Shown here piece by piece: positions 35,477 to 44,070 of a stretch of 64,000 bases of DNA. This DNA is from Rhodobacteraceae bacterium D3-12 (GTDB taxonomy: Bacteria; Pseudomonadota; Alphaproteobacteria; Rhodobacterales; Rhodobacteraceae). Both the position numbers and the translations under genes were made by a program. Below the pieces are notes generated by a model. It worked only from the letters and a program-made list of their open reading frames with translations, did not search any database and was not told the DNA's origin. Location: NCBI GenBank assembly GCA_025916135.1, contig CP104793.1:496001-560000 (forward strand), in the 5' to 3' direction. Each line of letters begins with the position of its first letter. Within the stretch, counting starts at the first letter, position 1.

Positions 35477-36912
35477 CGTTGCCACATGACATTGTGATTC
35501 ACTGCGCAACGATTGTCACTGTTGATGCCGAGCGCCGCGTGCTTGGCTCCGGTTGGATCGCTGTGGATGGCAACCAGATCGCGGCTATTGGGCAAGGCGA
35601 GCCGCCAGCGGCGAAGCGTGTGATAGATCGTCCGGGGCTGATCGCCCTGCCTGGCCTGATTGATACGCACTCCCACTCGGGGCACGGGCTTGTCCGGGCT
35701 GCGGGTGACGGTGACGGAGCGCTTTGGTTCAGAATTTGTGAAGAGATTTATGCCGGGGTGTCGACGCCTGAGTTCTGGCACGCAGAAGCGCGGCTTGCTC
35801 AGATGGAGCGTCTTTTGGGCGGTGTCACCACAGCGGTTTCCTTGCTCGGCGGTGGGGCCGATGTGATGAGGACAGATACCGGCGACGCTGGTGATGCGCA
35901 TTGCGCGGCAACGGTTGAGTCTGGATTAAGGACTTTCATGGCGGTTGGGCCGGGTCGGTTGCCTTTCCCCAAACTGTTTGGCCCGGATAAACGCCCCGTG
36001 AGCTTTGATCAGCAAATGGAAGTGAGTGCAGATTTGATTGCACGTCACGATGATGTTCTTGGCCGACGCACGGGCGTTGCTTTGATACTGCCGGTCTATT
36101 CTTCAGATCATATGGCGGATCACGAGGCCGAAATTCGTCACATGTCCACCGAGATGCGGGATTTGCAGGATCGCACCGGAGTTTTGCTCACTCAAGACGG
36201 CCATCGCTCAGGGACAATCGCCCTTGCACGGGATCTGGGCTTGCTCTCTCCTCGCGCAGCGCTTGGCCATAGCATTGATCTGACGCCGGACGATTTTGAT
36301 GCGCTGCGGGAGACTGGTGCGACGATCATTCACAATCCTTCGGCCATTATGTCGATCAACGGGAGATGCCCCGTTCCAGAACTTCTTGAAGCGGGCATTA
36401 CGGTCAGCCTTGGGTCTGACGCCGGTGCGCCAGATCGGGGCTTTGATATGTTCCGCCACATGGCGCAAGCGATGCACTATCATCGCCGCCACTTCCAAGA
36501 TGCGTCTGTTTTGCCGGAAGGGAAGACATTGGAGCTTTGCACAATTGATGCGGCCCGCGCCCTTGGTTTGCAGGATCATATCGGGTCACTTGAGGTCGGC
36601 AAGCGGGCGGATATCATTCTGCTCGATGGGCAAAAACCGCATCTCTGGCCCCCGGTCATGCCACTTAACCGCATTACGCATTTTGCGAATGCTGCAGATG
36701 TAGATACGGTTTTGGTCGATGGCCGTGTGCTTATGGAACGCCGGGAGGTTCCACACCTTGATCTTGAAGACATTCTGATCGAGGCCGAAAAGGCAGCTGA
36801 TCGGGTCTTTTCAGATGCCAAACGCTTGGACACAAGAACGGAGTCTTCTCAGTCTTGGAGGCAAGCGAAGCGCTCAACCGGTTCATACCGCGCTGCGGGG
36901 TCTGATACTTAG
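35473..36912 (+). CDS. amidohydrolase (TrzA/guanine deaminase-like)
   Basis: The 479-residue amidohydrolase has LPGLIDTHSHSGHG (HSH at 66-68), TQDGHRSG, ALGHSIDLTPDD and the catalytic Asp in SLGSDAGAPDRG. The family includes 8-oxoguanine, S-adenosylhomocysteine and s-triazine deaminases/chlorohydrolases. The GTG start (35473) overlaps the GntR stop as GTGA. It is the third amidohydrolase of the locus and the only one on the plus strand, cotranscribed with the regulator. Confidence 0.9.
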   Translation: MTLPHDIVIHCATIVTVDAERRVLGSGWIAVDGNQIAAIGQGEPPAAKRVIDRPGLIALPGLIDTHSHSGHGLVRAAGDGDGALWFRICEEIYAGVSTPEFWHAEARLAQMERLLGGVTTAVSLLGGGADVMRTDTGDAGDAHCAATVESGLRTFMAVGPGRLPFPKLFGPDKRPVSFDQQMEVSADLIARHDDVLGRRTGVALILPVYSSDHMADHEAEIRHMSTEMRDLQDRTGVLLTQDGHRSGTIALARDLGLLSPRAALGHSIDLTPDDFDALRETGATIIHNPSAIMSINGRCPVPELLEAGITVSLGSDAGAPDRGFDMFRHMAQAMHYHRRHFQDASVLPEGKTLELCTIDAARALGLQDHIGSLEVGKRADIILLDGQKPHLWPPVMPLNRITHFANAADVDTVLVDGRVLMERREVPHLDLEDILIEAEKAADRVFSDAKRLDTRTESSQSWRQAKRSTGSYRAAGSDT

Positions 36913-36961
36913 AGAAAATCTTGCGCTGTTGTTTTCGGCGTTGCTGTGGGCTTGGTCGGGC

Positions 36962-37819
36962 TCAGGGCCATTCGGCGAATGACACCTCTTCTGTGCGGGT
37001 GCGGTAGAGCGGGGTGTAGGTGCGGCGGAATTGGGCCGGAGCGAGGCTTTCGTGGCGGCGGAAGAAGCGGGTGAAATAGGCGGCGTCGTTGAAGCCGAGC
37101 TTGTAGCCGATTTCGGCCACTTGCAAATCGGTGGTGACAAGCAGGGTTTTGGCCTCTTCCATCAAGCGGCGTTGGATGTGGCGATGCGGCGGCGTGCCGG
37201 TGGCGCGGCGCATCGCATCGTTCAACCGGTCGCGCGAAACGCCGAGGCGGCGGGCGTATTCCGCCACGGTCCAGTGGTTTTGCAGATGCAGTTCAACGAG
37301 GTTGAGAAAGCTGTCCGAGATACGGTGTGGCTGTGGCTCGGCGGCTTGAAGCGGCGGGGCGGCGGCACGCCAAATTTCGATCATCAGCAGCGAGACGCAA
37401 TGGTGCAGGACGGTGTCGCTTCCCGGTGCCATTTCGTGCAATTCGGTTTCGATTTTGTCAAACAGGGCAACGAAAGCGCGGATCATTGCGGGCGACATAT
37501 CGGGCAGGAAGATGCGGCGGCTGACCACTTGGCGGACATGGGCCGAGATCACGTCAGTGGGTAAGGCGCGGCCAAGGGCGCGTTCGGGCATGCGGATGAG
37601 ATAGCCGCGGGTTCCTGCGGTCAGCGAAATGCGGGTGGACCAGCCGGTAGGCGCCCAGATCAGGCAGGGGCCGGGCACGTCGCGTTCGACCTCGTCAGAC
37701 ACAAAAGAGCCGCGCCCCGAGACGAGCAACACGAAGGTTGCGCGCCCGCCAGAGGTGGCAAATTCGGTGTTGGTGAGTGCGCTTTTGATACGCTCGGCCT
37801 GGATGGTTTGGCGGTCCAT
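36962..37819 (-). CDS. AraC-family transcriptional regulator
   Basis: The 285-residue protein has an N-terminal cupin-like effector domain (about 15-150) and a C-terminal double helix-turn-helix. The helix-turn-helix contains HWTVAEYARRLGVSRDRLNDAMRRATG and IGYKLGFNDAAYFTRFFRR, the AraC signature. The start at 37819 (MDRQTIQAER) follows AGGA seven bases upstream. The frame continues to 37906 without a site. It is divergent from the branched-chain-type binding protein, with an imperfect dyad GTGATT...AATCAC at 37892-37926 in between, and probably controls that operon. Confidence 0.92.
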   Translation of the reverse strand: MDRQTIQAERIKSALTNTEFATSGGRATFVLLVSGRGSFVSDEVERDVPGPCLIWAPTGWSTRISLTAGTRGYLIRMPERALGRALPTDVISAHVRQVVSRRIFLPDMSPAMIRAFVALFDKIETELHEMAPGSDTVLHHCVSLLMIEIWRAAAPPLQAAEPQPHRISDSFLNLVELHLQNHWTVAEYARRLGVSRDRLNDAMRRATGTPPHRHIQRRLMEEAKTLLVTTDLQVAEIGYKLGFNDAAYFTRFFRRHESLAPAQFRRTYTPLYRTRTEEVSFAEWP

Positions 37820-38053
37820 TTGGCGGTCCTGTTTGCGGCGGTGTTGGGCGGGCGGCGTGATGGGGGTTGGGCGCGCATTGCGTGGGTGGAGGTGATTTAT
37901 TCCCACAAATGTACAATTATAATCACATAATGTCTATTATCGTGGATTGGAGAAGGGCGTAGCGTTTGTTTGTCCCCGCTTTGGGAGAAGTGCGGGATCG
38001 GGACGGCAGGTCGAACAGGCCGCGACGTTCCGCGACATTCTGGGAGGAAAAAG

Positions 38054-39292
38054 ATGAAAAATTCGCTTTCAAAGGCGGCCCGTAGGGCGCGCCGGTTGAC
38101 GACATGTGCGGTTGCGGCGCTTGCGCTTGCCGTTGGCGTGATCGGGGTAGAGGCGCAGGCGCGCGACAAGGTCACCTTTGGCTATGCCATTTCCAAATCT
38201 GGGCCCAACGCGGGCGGTGCGGATATGACCGTGACGCCGAATTACGAATTGTGGGTCAAAGAGGTCAATGACGCGGGCGGGTTGAAGATGCCCGATGGCA
38301 GCCGTTTGCCGATTGAAGTGATCGTTTATGACGACCGGTCCTCGGCCGAGGAGGTTGTGCGCGCGGTCGAGCGTTTGGCGACACAGGACAAGGTTGATTT
38401 CATCCTGCCGCCATGGGGCACGGGGTTTAACCTTGCTGTGGCGCCGTTGATGTCGAAGTTCGGCTATCCGCATCTGGCCGGTGCGGCGGTGACGGATAAG
38501 GCGCCGGATTTTGTCAAACGCTGGGACACGAGTTTCTGGTTCATGGGGGGCAGTGTTGATTACACAGCGGCCTTTGCAGACGTGCTGATTGCCGAGCGTG
38601 AGGCCGGGCGGATCAACGGCAAGATCGCCATGATCTCGGTCGCGGATGGCTTTGGTATTGATCTGGTCAAGGCGGCGCGTGAGACGTTCGAGAAGGCCGG
38701 GTTCGAAGTGAGCTATGACAAGACATTTCCGCCCCAGACATCAGATTTCTCGACCATCCTGAGCGAGGCGGCGAACACCAAGGCGGACACGTTTGTGGCG
38801 TTCAGCTATCCTCCGCATACTTTTGCGCTGACCAAGCAGGCGAAGGTGTCGAGCTTCAGCCCGCCGGTGTTTTACCTTGGCGTGGGCGCCGGTTTCCCGA
38901 TCTATCCCAAGATCGCCGGTGGCTCGGTTGAAGGGGTTATGAGCCTTGGTGGGATCGACCCGAACAACAAGCTGAATTCTGACTATCGTGCCAAGCATGA
39001 AGAAGTGATCGGGCGGGCGCCGGATTACTGGGGTTCGGTGCTGATCTATGCATCGTTGCAGATGCTGGAGCAGTCGATCGAGCGGGTTGGTCTGGACAAA
39101 GCTGCGGTGGCCAAGGAGCTGTCGAGTGGCACATTCTCGACCGTGTTGGGGGCCGAGACTCGGCTGGAAAACAACCAGCTGCGCGCCATCAACTGGGTTG
39201 GTCAGTGGCAGGATGGTCAATTTGTGGCGGTGTCGGCCAAAGGCGGCGCGGGAACCGCTGCGGTGAAGCTGCCCAAGCCCGGTTGGGACTGA
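38054..39292 (+). CDS. branched-chain-type ABC transporter substrate-binding protein
   Basis: The 412-residue periplasmic binding protein (Peripla_BP_6, LivJ-like) has a long signal peptide (RRLTTCAVAALALAVGVIGV-EAQA), KVTFGYAISKSGPNAGG, VNDAGG, IEVIVYDDRSSAEEVVRAVERL and the second lobe with IAMISVADGFGIDLVKAA. A strong GGGAGGAAAAAG precedes the start. Family members bind amino acids, but many serve aromatic acids or amides, and the neighbouring enzymes favour the latter. Confidence 0.93.
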   Translation: MKNSLSKAARRARRLTTCAVAALALAVGVIGVEAQARDKVTFGYAISKSGPNAGGADMTVTPNYELWVKEVNDAGGLKMPDGSRLPIEVIVYDDRSSAEEVVRAVERLATQDKVDFILPPWGTGFNLAVAPLMSKFGYPHLAGAAVTDKAPDFVKRWDTSFWFMGGSVDYTAAFADVLIAEREAGRINGKIAMISVADGFGIDLVKAARETFEKAGFEVSYDKTFPPQTSDFSTILSEAANTKADTFVAFSYPPHTFALTKQAKVSSFSPPVFYLGVGAGFPIYPKIAGGSVEGVMSLGGIDPNNKLNSDYRAKHEEVIGRAPDYWGSVLIYASLQMLEQSIERVGLDKAAVAKELSSGTFSTVLGAETRLENNQLRAINWVGQWQDGQFVAVSAKGGAGTAAVKLPKPGWD

Positions 39293-39384
39293 TTCCGATC
39301 AACTGACCCGTCACCACCTGTCGGGCCGGGGAGCGGCGGATACGTCCGCCGCCTCTGCCCCCTCTTAACAAGGCTTGAACTTTC

Positions 39385-40248
39385 ATGCTTGAACATGTCG
39401 TCAACGGGCTCGTGCTTGGCGGAACCTATGCGCTTGTCGCGATGGGGCTGACCATACAGTACGGTATTGCGCGGATCATGAACCTCGGGTTTGGGGATAC
39501 GATCATCGCGGCCTGTTTTGCCACCTTTGTTTTGTTTACCACCCTGTCGATCAACCCGACTGTCGCGCTGCTGATCCTTGTGCCTGCGGGGTATCTGATC
39601 AGCGATGTGATTTATCGGGTGATCATGAAGCCGCTGGTGGCGCGCGCGCCGGATGAGGGCGCGCTTGAGGTGGACAGTATTCTGGTCACATTCGGGCTGC
39701 TGTTCGTCATTCAGGGCGTGCTTTTGACGCTCTTTGGCGGTGGCTATACCAGCTATACTTTCCTTAACACGCCGGTGAACGTTTTGGGATCGGTGGTGGC
39801 GGCCAACCGGCTTTTGGCGTTTGTGCTGAGCCTTGTGATTGGCGGGGTGCTGGTGGTTGTTTTGTTCCGCACCCGTTGGGGGATGATCCTGCGGGCGGTG
39901 GCGCTTGCGCCGAAAAGCGCGCCGTTGTTCGGGATTGATACCGACCGCGCGGCGCGCACGGCCTTTGCCATTGGGGGCGCGATGGCGGCGACCGGTGGTG
40001 TGGTTGTGTCGATGTTTCAGACCTTTACCGCAACCGCCGGTGTGGTTTTCACGATGAAGGCGCTGATTGTTGTCATCCTTGGGGGCAAGGGCAGCGTGCC
40101 CGGCGCGGTTGTCGCGGGGCTTTTGCTGGGTCTCGTTGAAACATTCGTGGCCGCCTACATTGATCCGGGGCTGACGCTGGCGGCGGTTTACACCGTGTTC
40201 CTCGCGCTGTTGCTGGTGCGGCCCAACGGCATTTTCGGAAAGGCGTGA
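39385..40248 (+). CDS. branched-chain-type ABC permease (LivH-like)
   Basis: The 287-residue permease has about eight hydrophobic segments, starts MLEHVVNGLVLGGTYALVA, contains YGIARIMNLGFG and the loop ALAPKSAPLFGIDTDRA, and ends VRPNGIFGKA. The features are those of LivH. It overlaps or abuts the next permease gene. Confidence 0.94.
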   Translation: MLEHVVNGLVLGGTYALVAMGLTIQYGIARIMNLGFGDTIIAACFATFVLFTTLSINPTVALLILVPAGYLISDVIYRVIMKPLVARAPDEGALEVDSILVTFGLLFVIQGVLLTLFGGGYTSYTFLNTPVNVLGSVVAANRLLAFVLSLVIGGVLVVVLFRTRWGMILRAVALAPKSAPLFGIDTDRAARTAFAIGGAMAATGGVVVSMFQTFTATAGVVFTMKALIVVILGGKGSVPGAVVAGLLLGLVETFVAAYIDPGLTLAAVYTVFLALLLVRPNGIFGKA

Positions 40249-40250
40249 CG

Positions 40251-41165
40251 ATGAAAACGATGCATGGTTTCGCTTTGGTCGCTGTTGCGGTTGTCTTGTT
40301 GGCGCTCGCTCCATTGTTTGTGTCCGAGTATTGGACCGGAGTCCTGTTGGGAATGACGGGCTATGTCACCCTGGCGACCGCATGGGCGTTGTTTTCCGGG
40401 CCGACGCGTTATGTGTCGCTGGCGACGGTCGCGTTTTTCGGGGTCGGGGCCTATACGGTGGCCGTTTTGAACGAGGTTCTGCCCTATCCATTGGTGCTGC
40501 TGTCTGCCGGGGGGATCGGCATGGTCATGGCCTTGGTGGTCGGCCTGTCGACGCTGCGCCTTGCCGGGGTGTATTTCGTGATCTTCACCTTTGGATTGGC
40601 CGAGTTGGTGCGCCAGACCGTGAGTTGGTGGGAGGTTAATGTGACCTACACGATGGGGCGCTATGTCTTTCTGCCATTCGAGGGGCGCCACATTTACTGG
40701 CAGCTATTGGCGTTGGCGGTTGTGACCTTCCTGATCTCTTGGGCGATCGGGCGGTCGCGCATCGGGCTGGCGCTAAAGGCGGTGGGCGATGACGAGAGTG
40801 TTGCCGCCCATGCCGGGGTTGATGTGACGCGCATCAAGCTGTTGTTGTTTGTCATATCGTCCACGATCATCACCCTTGTCGGGGCCATTCAGGCACCGCG
40901 CTGGACCTATATCGAGCCGTCGATTGTGTTTAACCCAACGGTCAGCTTTATGACGCTGATCATGGCGCTATTGGGCGGGGCGATGCGGCTTTGGGGGCCA
41001 ATGGTGGGGGCGGTTCCGCTGTTCTTGCTGTTTGAATGGCTCTCGGTCAGCTTTCCCGATCACTTTTCAATCATCCTTGGGCTGCTGTTTATCCTGATCG
41101 TATTTGTCATGCCGAACGGCGTGTTGGCCAAGATCGACGATCTGCGCAAGGGAGGCCGGGCATGA
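40251..41165 (+). CDS. branched-chain-type ABC permease (LivM-like)
   Basis: The product has about 304 residues and ten hydrophobic segments. It has the LivM landmarks TLRLAGVYFVIFTFGLAELVR, LKAVGDDESVAAHAGVDVTRIKL and IVFVMPNGVLAKIDDL. The ATG at 40251 has AAGG eight bases upstream. A GTG at 40245 that overlaps the livH stop is the alternative. The stop overlaps the ATPase start (ATGA). Confidence 0.93.
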   Translation: MKTMHGFALVAVAVVLLALAPLFVSEYWTGVLLGMTGYVTLATAWALFSGPTRYVSLATVAFFGVGAYTVAVLNEVLPYPLVLLSAGGIGMVMALVVGLSTLRLAGVYFVIFTFGLAELVRQTVSWWEVNVTYTMGRYVFLPFEGRHIYWQLLALAVVTFLISWAIGRSRIGLALKAVGDDESVAAHAGVDVTRIKLLLFVISSTIITLVGAIQAPRWTYIEPSIVFNPTVSFMTLIMALLGGAMRLWGPMVGAVPLFLLFEWLSVSFPDHFSIILGLLFILIVFVMPNGVLAKIDDLRKGGRA

Positions 41166-41890
41166 GCAAGACGCTGGAAATCCGCAATTTGCACAAACGC
41201 TTTGGTGGCTTGGTTGCGGTCAAGGATGTCTCGTTCGCGTTGCAACCCGGCGAGGTTGTGGGCCTGTTGGGGCCGAACGGGTCGGGCAAGACGACCGTGT
41301 TGAACATGATCTCGGGCGCGTTGCCCTGTGATGGCGGGCAGGTTCTGATTGGTGATACCGACATCACCCGGATGAAGCCGCATAGGGTGGCCAAACACGG
41401 GGTCGCGCGGACGTTTCAATTGGTGCGCCCGTTGCCGACGTTGAGCGTGGCGGAGAATGTGTTGTTGTCGCTGGCGTTTGGCAAAAAGCGGCATTGGGGG
41501 CGCGAGGCGCGCGATCTGGCCGAGGAGAAGCTGCGGTTTGTCGGGCTGGCGGGGCGCGGCGATGAGCAGGTCGGTAACCTGACCTATATCGACCAGAAAC
41601 GGATGGAGATGGCGCGTGCGCTGGCTTCGGAGCCGGACCTGTTGTTGTTGGACGAATGGCTGGCGGGGTTGAACCCGTCGGAGTTGCGCATCGGTATCGA
41701 CCTTGTGCAGCATTTGCAGGGGCAGGGGATGACCGTGCTGTTGGTGGAGCACATCATGGAGGCGGTGCGCGCGCTGTGTTCGCGGTGCATCGTGATGAGC
41801 GCGGGCGAGAAGATCGCCGAGGGGCTGTCAGCCGAGGTGTTGCAGGAGCCAGCGGTGATCAAGGCCTATCTGGGGGATGATCATGCTTGA
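41162..41890 (+). CDS. branched-chain-type ABC ATPase (LivG-like)
   Basis: The 242-residue ATPase has Walker A GPNGSGKTT (38-46), LivG-type HRVAKHGVARTFQLVRPLPTLSV, Walker B LLLLDEWLAGLNP and the H-loop LLVEHIMEAV. The ABC signature, normally LSxGQ, reads LTYIDQKRMEMARAL here, so the canonical Ser-Gly-Gly is missing. The partner ATPase has a normal signature. Confidence 0.93.
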   Translation: MSKTLEIRNLHKRFGGLVAVKDVSFALQPGEVVGLLGPNGSGKTTVLNMISGALPCDGGQVLIGDTDITRMKPHRVAKHGVARTFQLVRPLPTLSVAENVLLSLAFGKKRHWGREARDLAEEKLRFVGLAGRGDEQVGNLTYIDQKRMEMARALASEPDLLLLDEWLAGLNPSELRIGIDLVQHLQGQGMTVLLVEHIMEAVRALCSRCIVMSAGEKIAEGLSAEVLQEPAVIKAYLGDDHA

Positions 41891-42593
41891 GCTGAAGGAT
41901 ATGACCGTTCGCTATGGCAAGCATTTGGCGGTTGATGGCGTGAGCTTTGCCGTCAGCAAGGGCGAGGTTGTCGTGGTGTTGGGCGCGAATGGCGCGGGCA
42001 AGTCGACAATGCTTAAGGCGATCGCGGGGATGGTTCCCACCGCCGGGGGCGCGGTGACGTTAAACAATGAGGTTCTGAGCGGGGTGGCGGCGCATAAGGT
42101 CACCAATCGCGGTATCGCGCTGGTGCCTGAGGGGCGCGGCGTGGTCGGGCGCATGACGGTTGAGGAAAACTTGCGGCTGGGGGCGACCCCGGCGCGGGCG
42201 CGCAGCCACGAGGAAGAGACGCTGGCGCAGGTTCTGGACATTTTCCCACGGCTGGGCGAGCGGCGAAAACAGTTCGTTCACACGATGTCGGGCGGCGAGC
42301 AGCAGATGGTGGCCGTGGGGCGCGCAATGATGTCCAAGCCCGAGTTTTTGTTGCTGGACGAGCCGAGCCTTGGCCTTGCTCCAATTGTGGTGGGGGACAT
42401 GTTCAAAGCGCTGGCGCGGGTGCGCGAGACCGGCGTGGGTCTGTTGATCGTCGAGCAGAATGTGAAGATCAGCCTACGCCATGCAGATCGCGGATACCTG
42501 CTTGAGGCGGGGCGGATCATCGGCGCGGGCACCTCGGATGAATTGATGAATGATGCGGCTGTCAGGCACGCCTTTTTGGGCGGCGATATGTAA
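41883..42593 (+). CDS. branched-chain-type ABC ATPase (LivF-like)
   Basis: The product has about 236 residues, with Walker A GANGAGKST, the LivF motif VPEGRGVVGRMTVEENL, signature MSGGEQQMVA, and Walker B FLLLDEPSLGLAP. The start at 41883 gives the family-typical MLELKDMTV. An in-frame ATG at 41877 is an alternative. It overlaps the LivG-like gene. Confidence 0.93.
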   Translation: MLELKDMTVRYGKHLAVDGVSFAVSKGEVVVVLGANGAGKSTMLKAIAGMVPTAGGAVTLNNEVLSGVAAHKVTNRGIALVPEGRGVVGRMTVEENLRLGATPARARSHEEETLAQVLDIFPRLGERRKQFVHTMSGGEQQMVAVGRAMMSKPEFLLLDEPSLGLAPIVVGDMFKALARVRETGVGLLIVEQNVKISLRHADRGYLLEAGRIIGAGTSDELMNDAAVRHAFLGGDM

Positions 42594-42605
42594 ATGGAGA
42601 AGAAC

Positions 42606-44060
42606 ATGAGCGTTTTGGACCTTTTGATTGATGGTGAGAAAGTGCAGGGCCAAGGGGGGCGGACGTTTACCCGCAACAACCCGCTGACCGGAGGGGTGGC
42701 GACCGAGGCCGCCGCCGCCGCCACGGTTGAGGATGCCAACCGGGCCGCCGATGCCGCCGCGCGGGCGTTTCCAGAATGGTCGAACACCGGCCCGGCGGCG
42801 CGGCGCAGCCTGTTGATGGCGGCGGCGGACAACCTTGAGGCCCGCGGGGCGGATATTGCCGCAGCCATGGCAGAGGAGTTGGGCGCAACGGCGGCCTGGG
42901 CGGGGTTCAACGTGATGTTGGCGGCGGGAATGCTGCGCGAGGCAGCGTCGATGACCACCATGATCAAGGGCGAGATCATCCCGTCGAACCGCCCCGGCTC
43001 AATGGCGATGGCGATCCGCCAACCGGCGGGTGTGGTGTTGTCGATGGCCCCTTGGAACGCGCCTGTGATCCTTGGGGTGCGCTCGATCGCGATGCCTTTG
43101 GCCTGTGGCAACACGGTGGTGATGAAATCCTCCGAGCTTAGCCCGCGCACACATGCGCTTATCGTTGAGGCGATGCAGGAGGCGGGATTGCCCAAGGGGG
43201 TGTTGAACGTGCTGTCCAACGCGCCGGATGATGCGAATGAGATTGTCCAAGCGTTGATTGAGCATTCGGCTGTGCGCCGGGTGAATTTCACCGGCTCGAC
43301 CCGGGTGGGGCGGATCATTGCCAAGCTGGCGGCCGAGAACCTCAAGCCTGCGTTGCTGGAACTGGGTGGGAAGGCCCCGATGGTGGTGCTGGAGGATGCC
43401 GATCTTGATGCTGCGGTCGCTGCTGCCGCTTTTGGTGCGTATATGAACCAAGGTCAGATTTGCATGTCGACCGAACGGTTGGTGGTACATGAAGCGGTGG
43501 CCGACGAGTTTGTCGAAAAGCTTGCCACGAAGGTGCGGAGTCTGACGGTGGGCGACCCGCGCGAGGGCAATACCTCGCTCGGCTGTGTCGTGGACAGCGG
43601 CGCGGTGGCGCGGATCATGGGGCTGGTGCGCGATGCCGAGGACAAGGGTGCCAAGATCGTCGCGGGCGGCCATGCGGATGGCGTTTTGATGGAGGCGACC
43701 CTGCTTGATCATGTCACGCCGTCGATGCGGATCTATACCGAGGAGAGCTTTGGTCCGACCGCATCGGTGGTGCGCGTGGCCAGCATCGACGAAGCGGTTC
43801 GGGTGGCCAATGACACCGAATATGGCCTGTCGGCGAGCATTTTCGGGCGCGACACCGTGCGGGCCATGGCCGTTGCGCGGCGGATCGAAAGCGGCATTTG
43901 CCACATCAACGGCCCCACGGTGCATGACGAGGCGCAGATGCCATTCGGCGGCGTCAAGGACTCGGGCTATGGCCGGTTTGGCGGCATGGCGGCGATTGAG
44001 GAATTCACGACGCTACGCTGGATCACCGTTCAGGATGGTCAGCCGCAGTACCCGATTTAA
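42606..44060 (+). CDS. aldehyde dehydrogenase (vanillin/salicylaldehyde dehydrogenase-like)
   Basis: Oxidises an aldehyde to the acid with NAD(P). The 484-residue protein has the catalytic Glu252 in LLELGGKAPM, Cys286 in NQGQICMSTE, the cofactor segment VNFTGSTRVG and the late PFGGVKDSGYGRFGG. The pattern STERLVVHE after the catalytic Cys is frequent in aromatic aldehyde dehydrogenases. The start at 42606 follows GGAG. An in-frame ATG at 42594 directly abuts the previous stop. It is placed in the importer operon. Confidence 0.92.
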   Translation: MSVLDLLIDGEKVQGQGGRTFTRNNPLTGGVATEAAAAATVEDANRAADAAARAFPEWSNTGPAARRSLLMAAADNLEARGADIAAAMAEELGATAAWAGFNVMLAAGMLREAASMTTMIKGEIIPSNRPGSMAMAIRQPAGVVLSMAPWNAPVILGVRSIAMPLACGNTVVMKSSELSPRTHALIVEAMQEAGLPKGVLNVLSNAPDDANEIVQALIEHSAVRRVNFTGSTRVGRIIAKLAAENLKPALLELGGKAPMVVLEDADLDAAVAAAAFGAYMNQGQICMSTERLVVHEAVADEFVEKLATKVRSLTVGDPREGNTSLGCVVDSGAVARIMGLVRDAEDKGAKIVAGGHADGVLMEATLLDHVTPSMRIYTEESFGPTASVVRVASIDEAVRVANDTEYGLSASIFGRDTVRAMAVARRIESGICHINGPTVHDEAQMPFGGVKDSGYGRFGGMAAIEEFTTLRWITVQDGQPQYPI

Positions 44061-44070
44061 GGGGCGCGCG

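Noticed and set aside
24554-37000. Integrated element at tRNA-Arg with att repeats
   Set aside because: No integrase, no phage genes and no second copy of the tRNA 3' end found by eye. Kept only as a weak island hypothesis.
39217-40314. 365-codon minus-strand open frame over the LivH-like permease
   Set aside because: Arg/His/Gln-rich composition typical of an antisense shadow of a high-GC gene. The plus strand encodes a clear permease.
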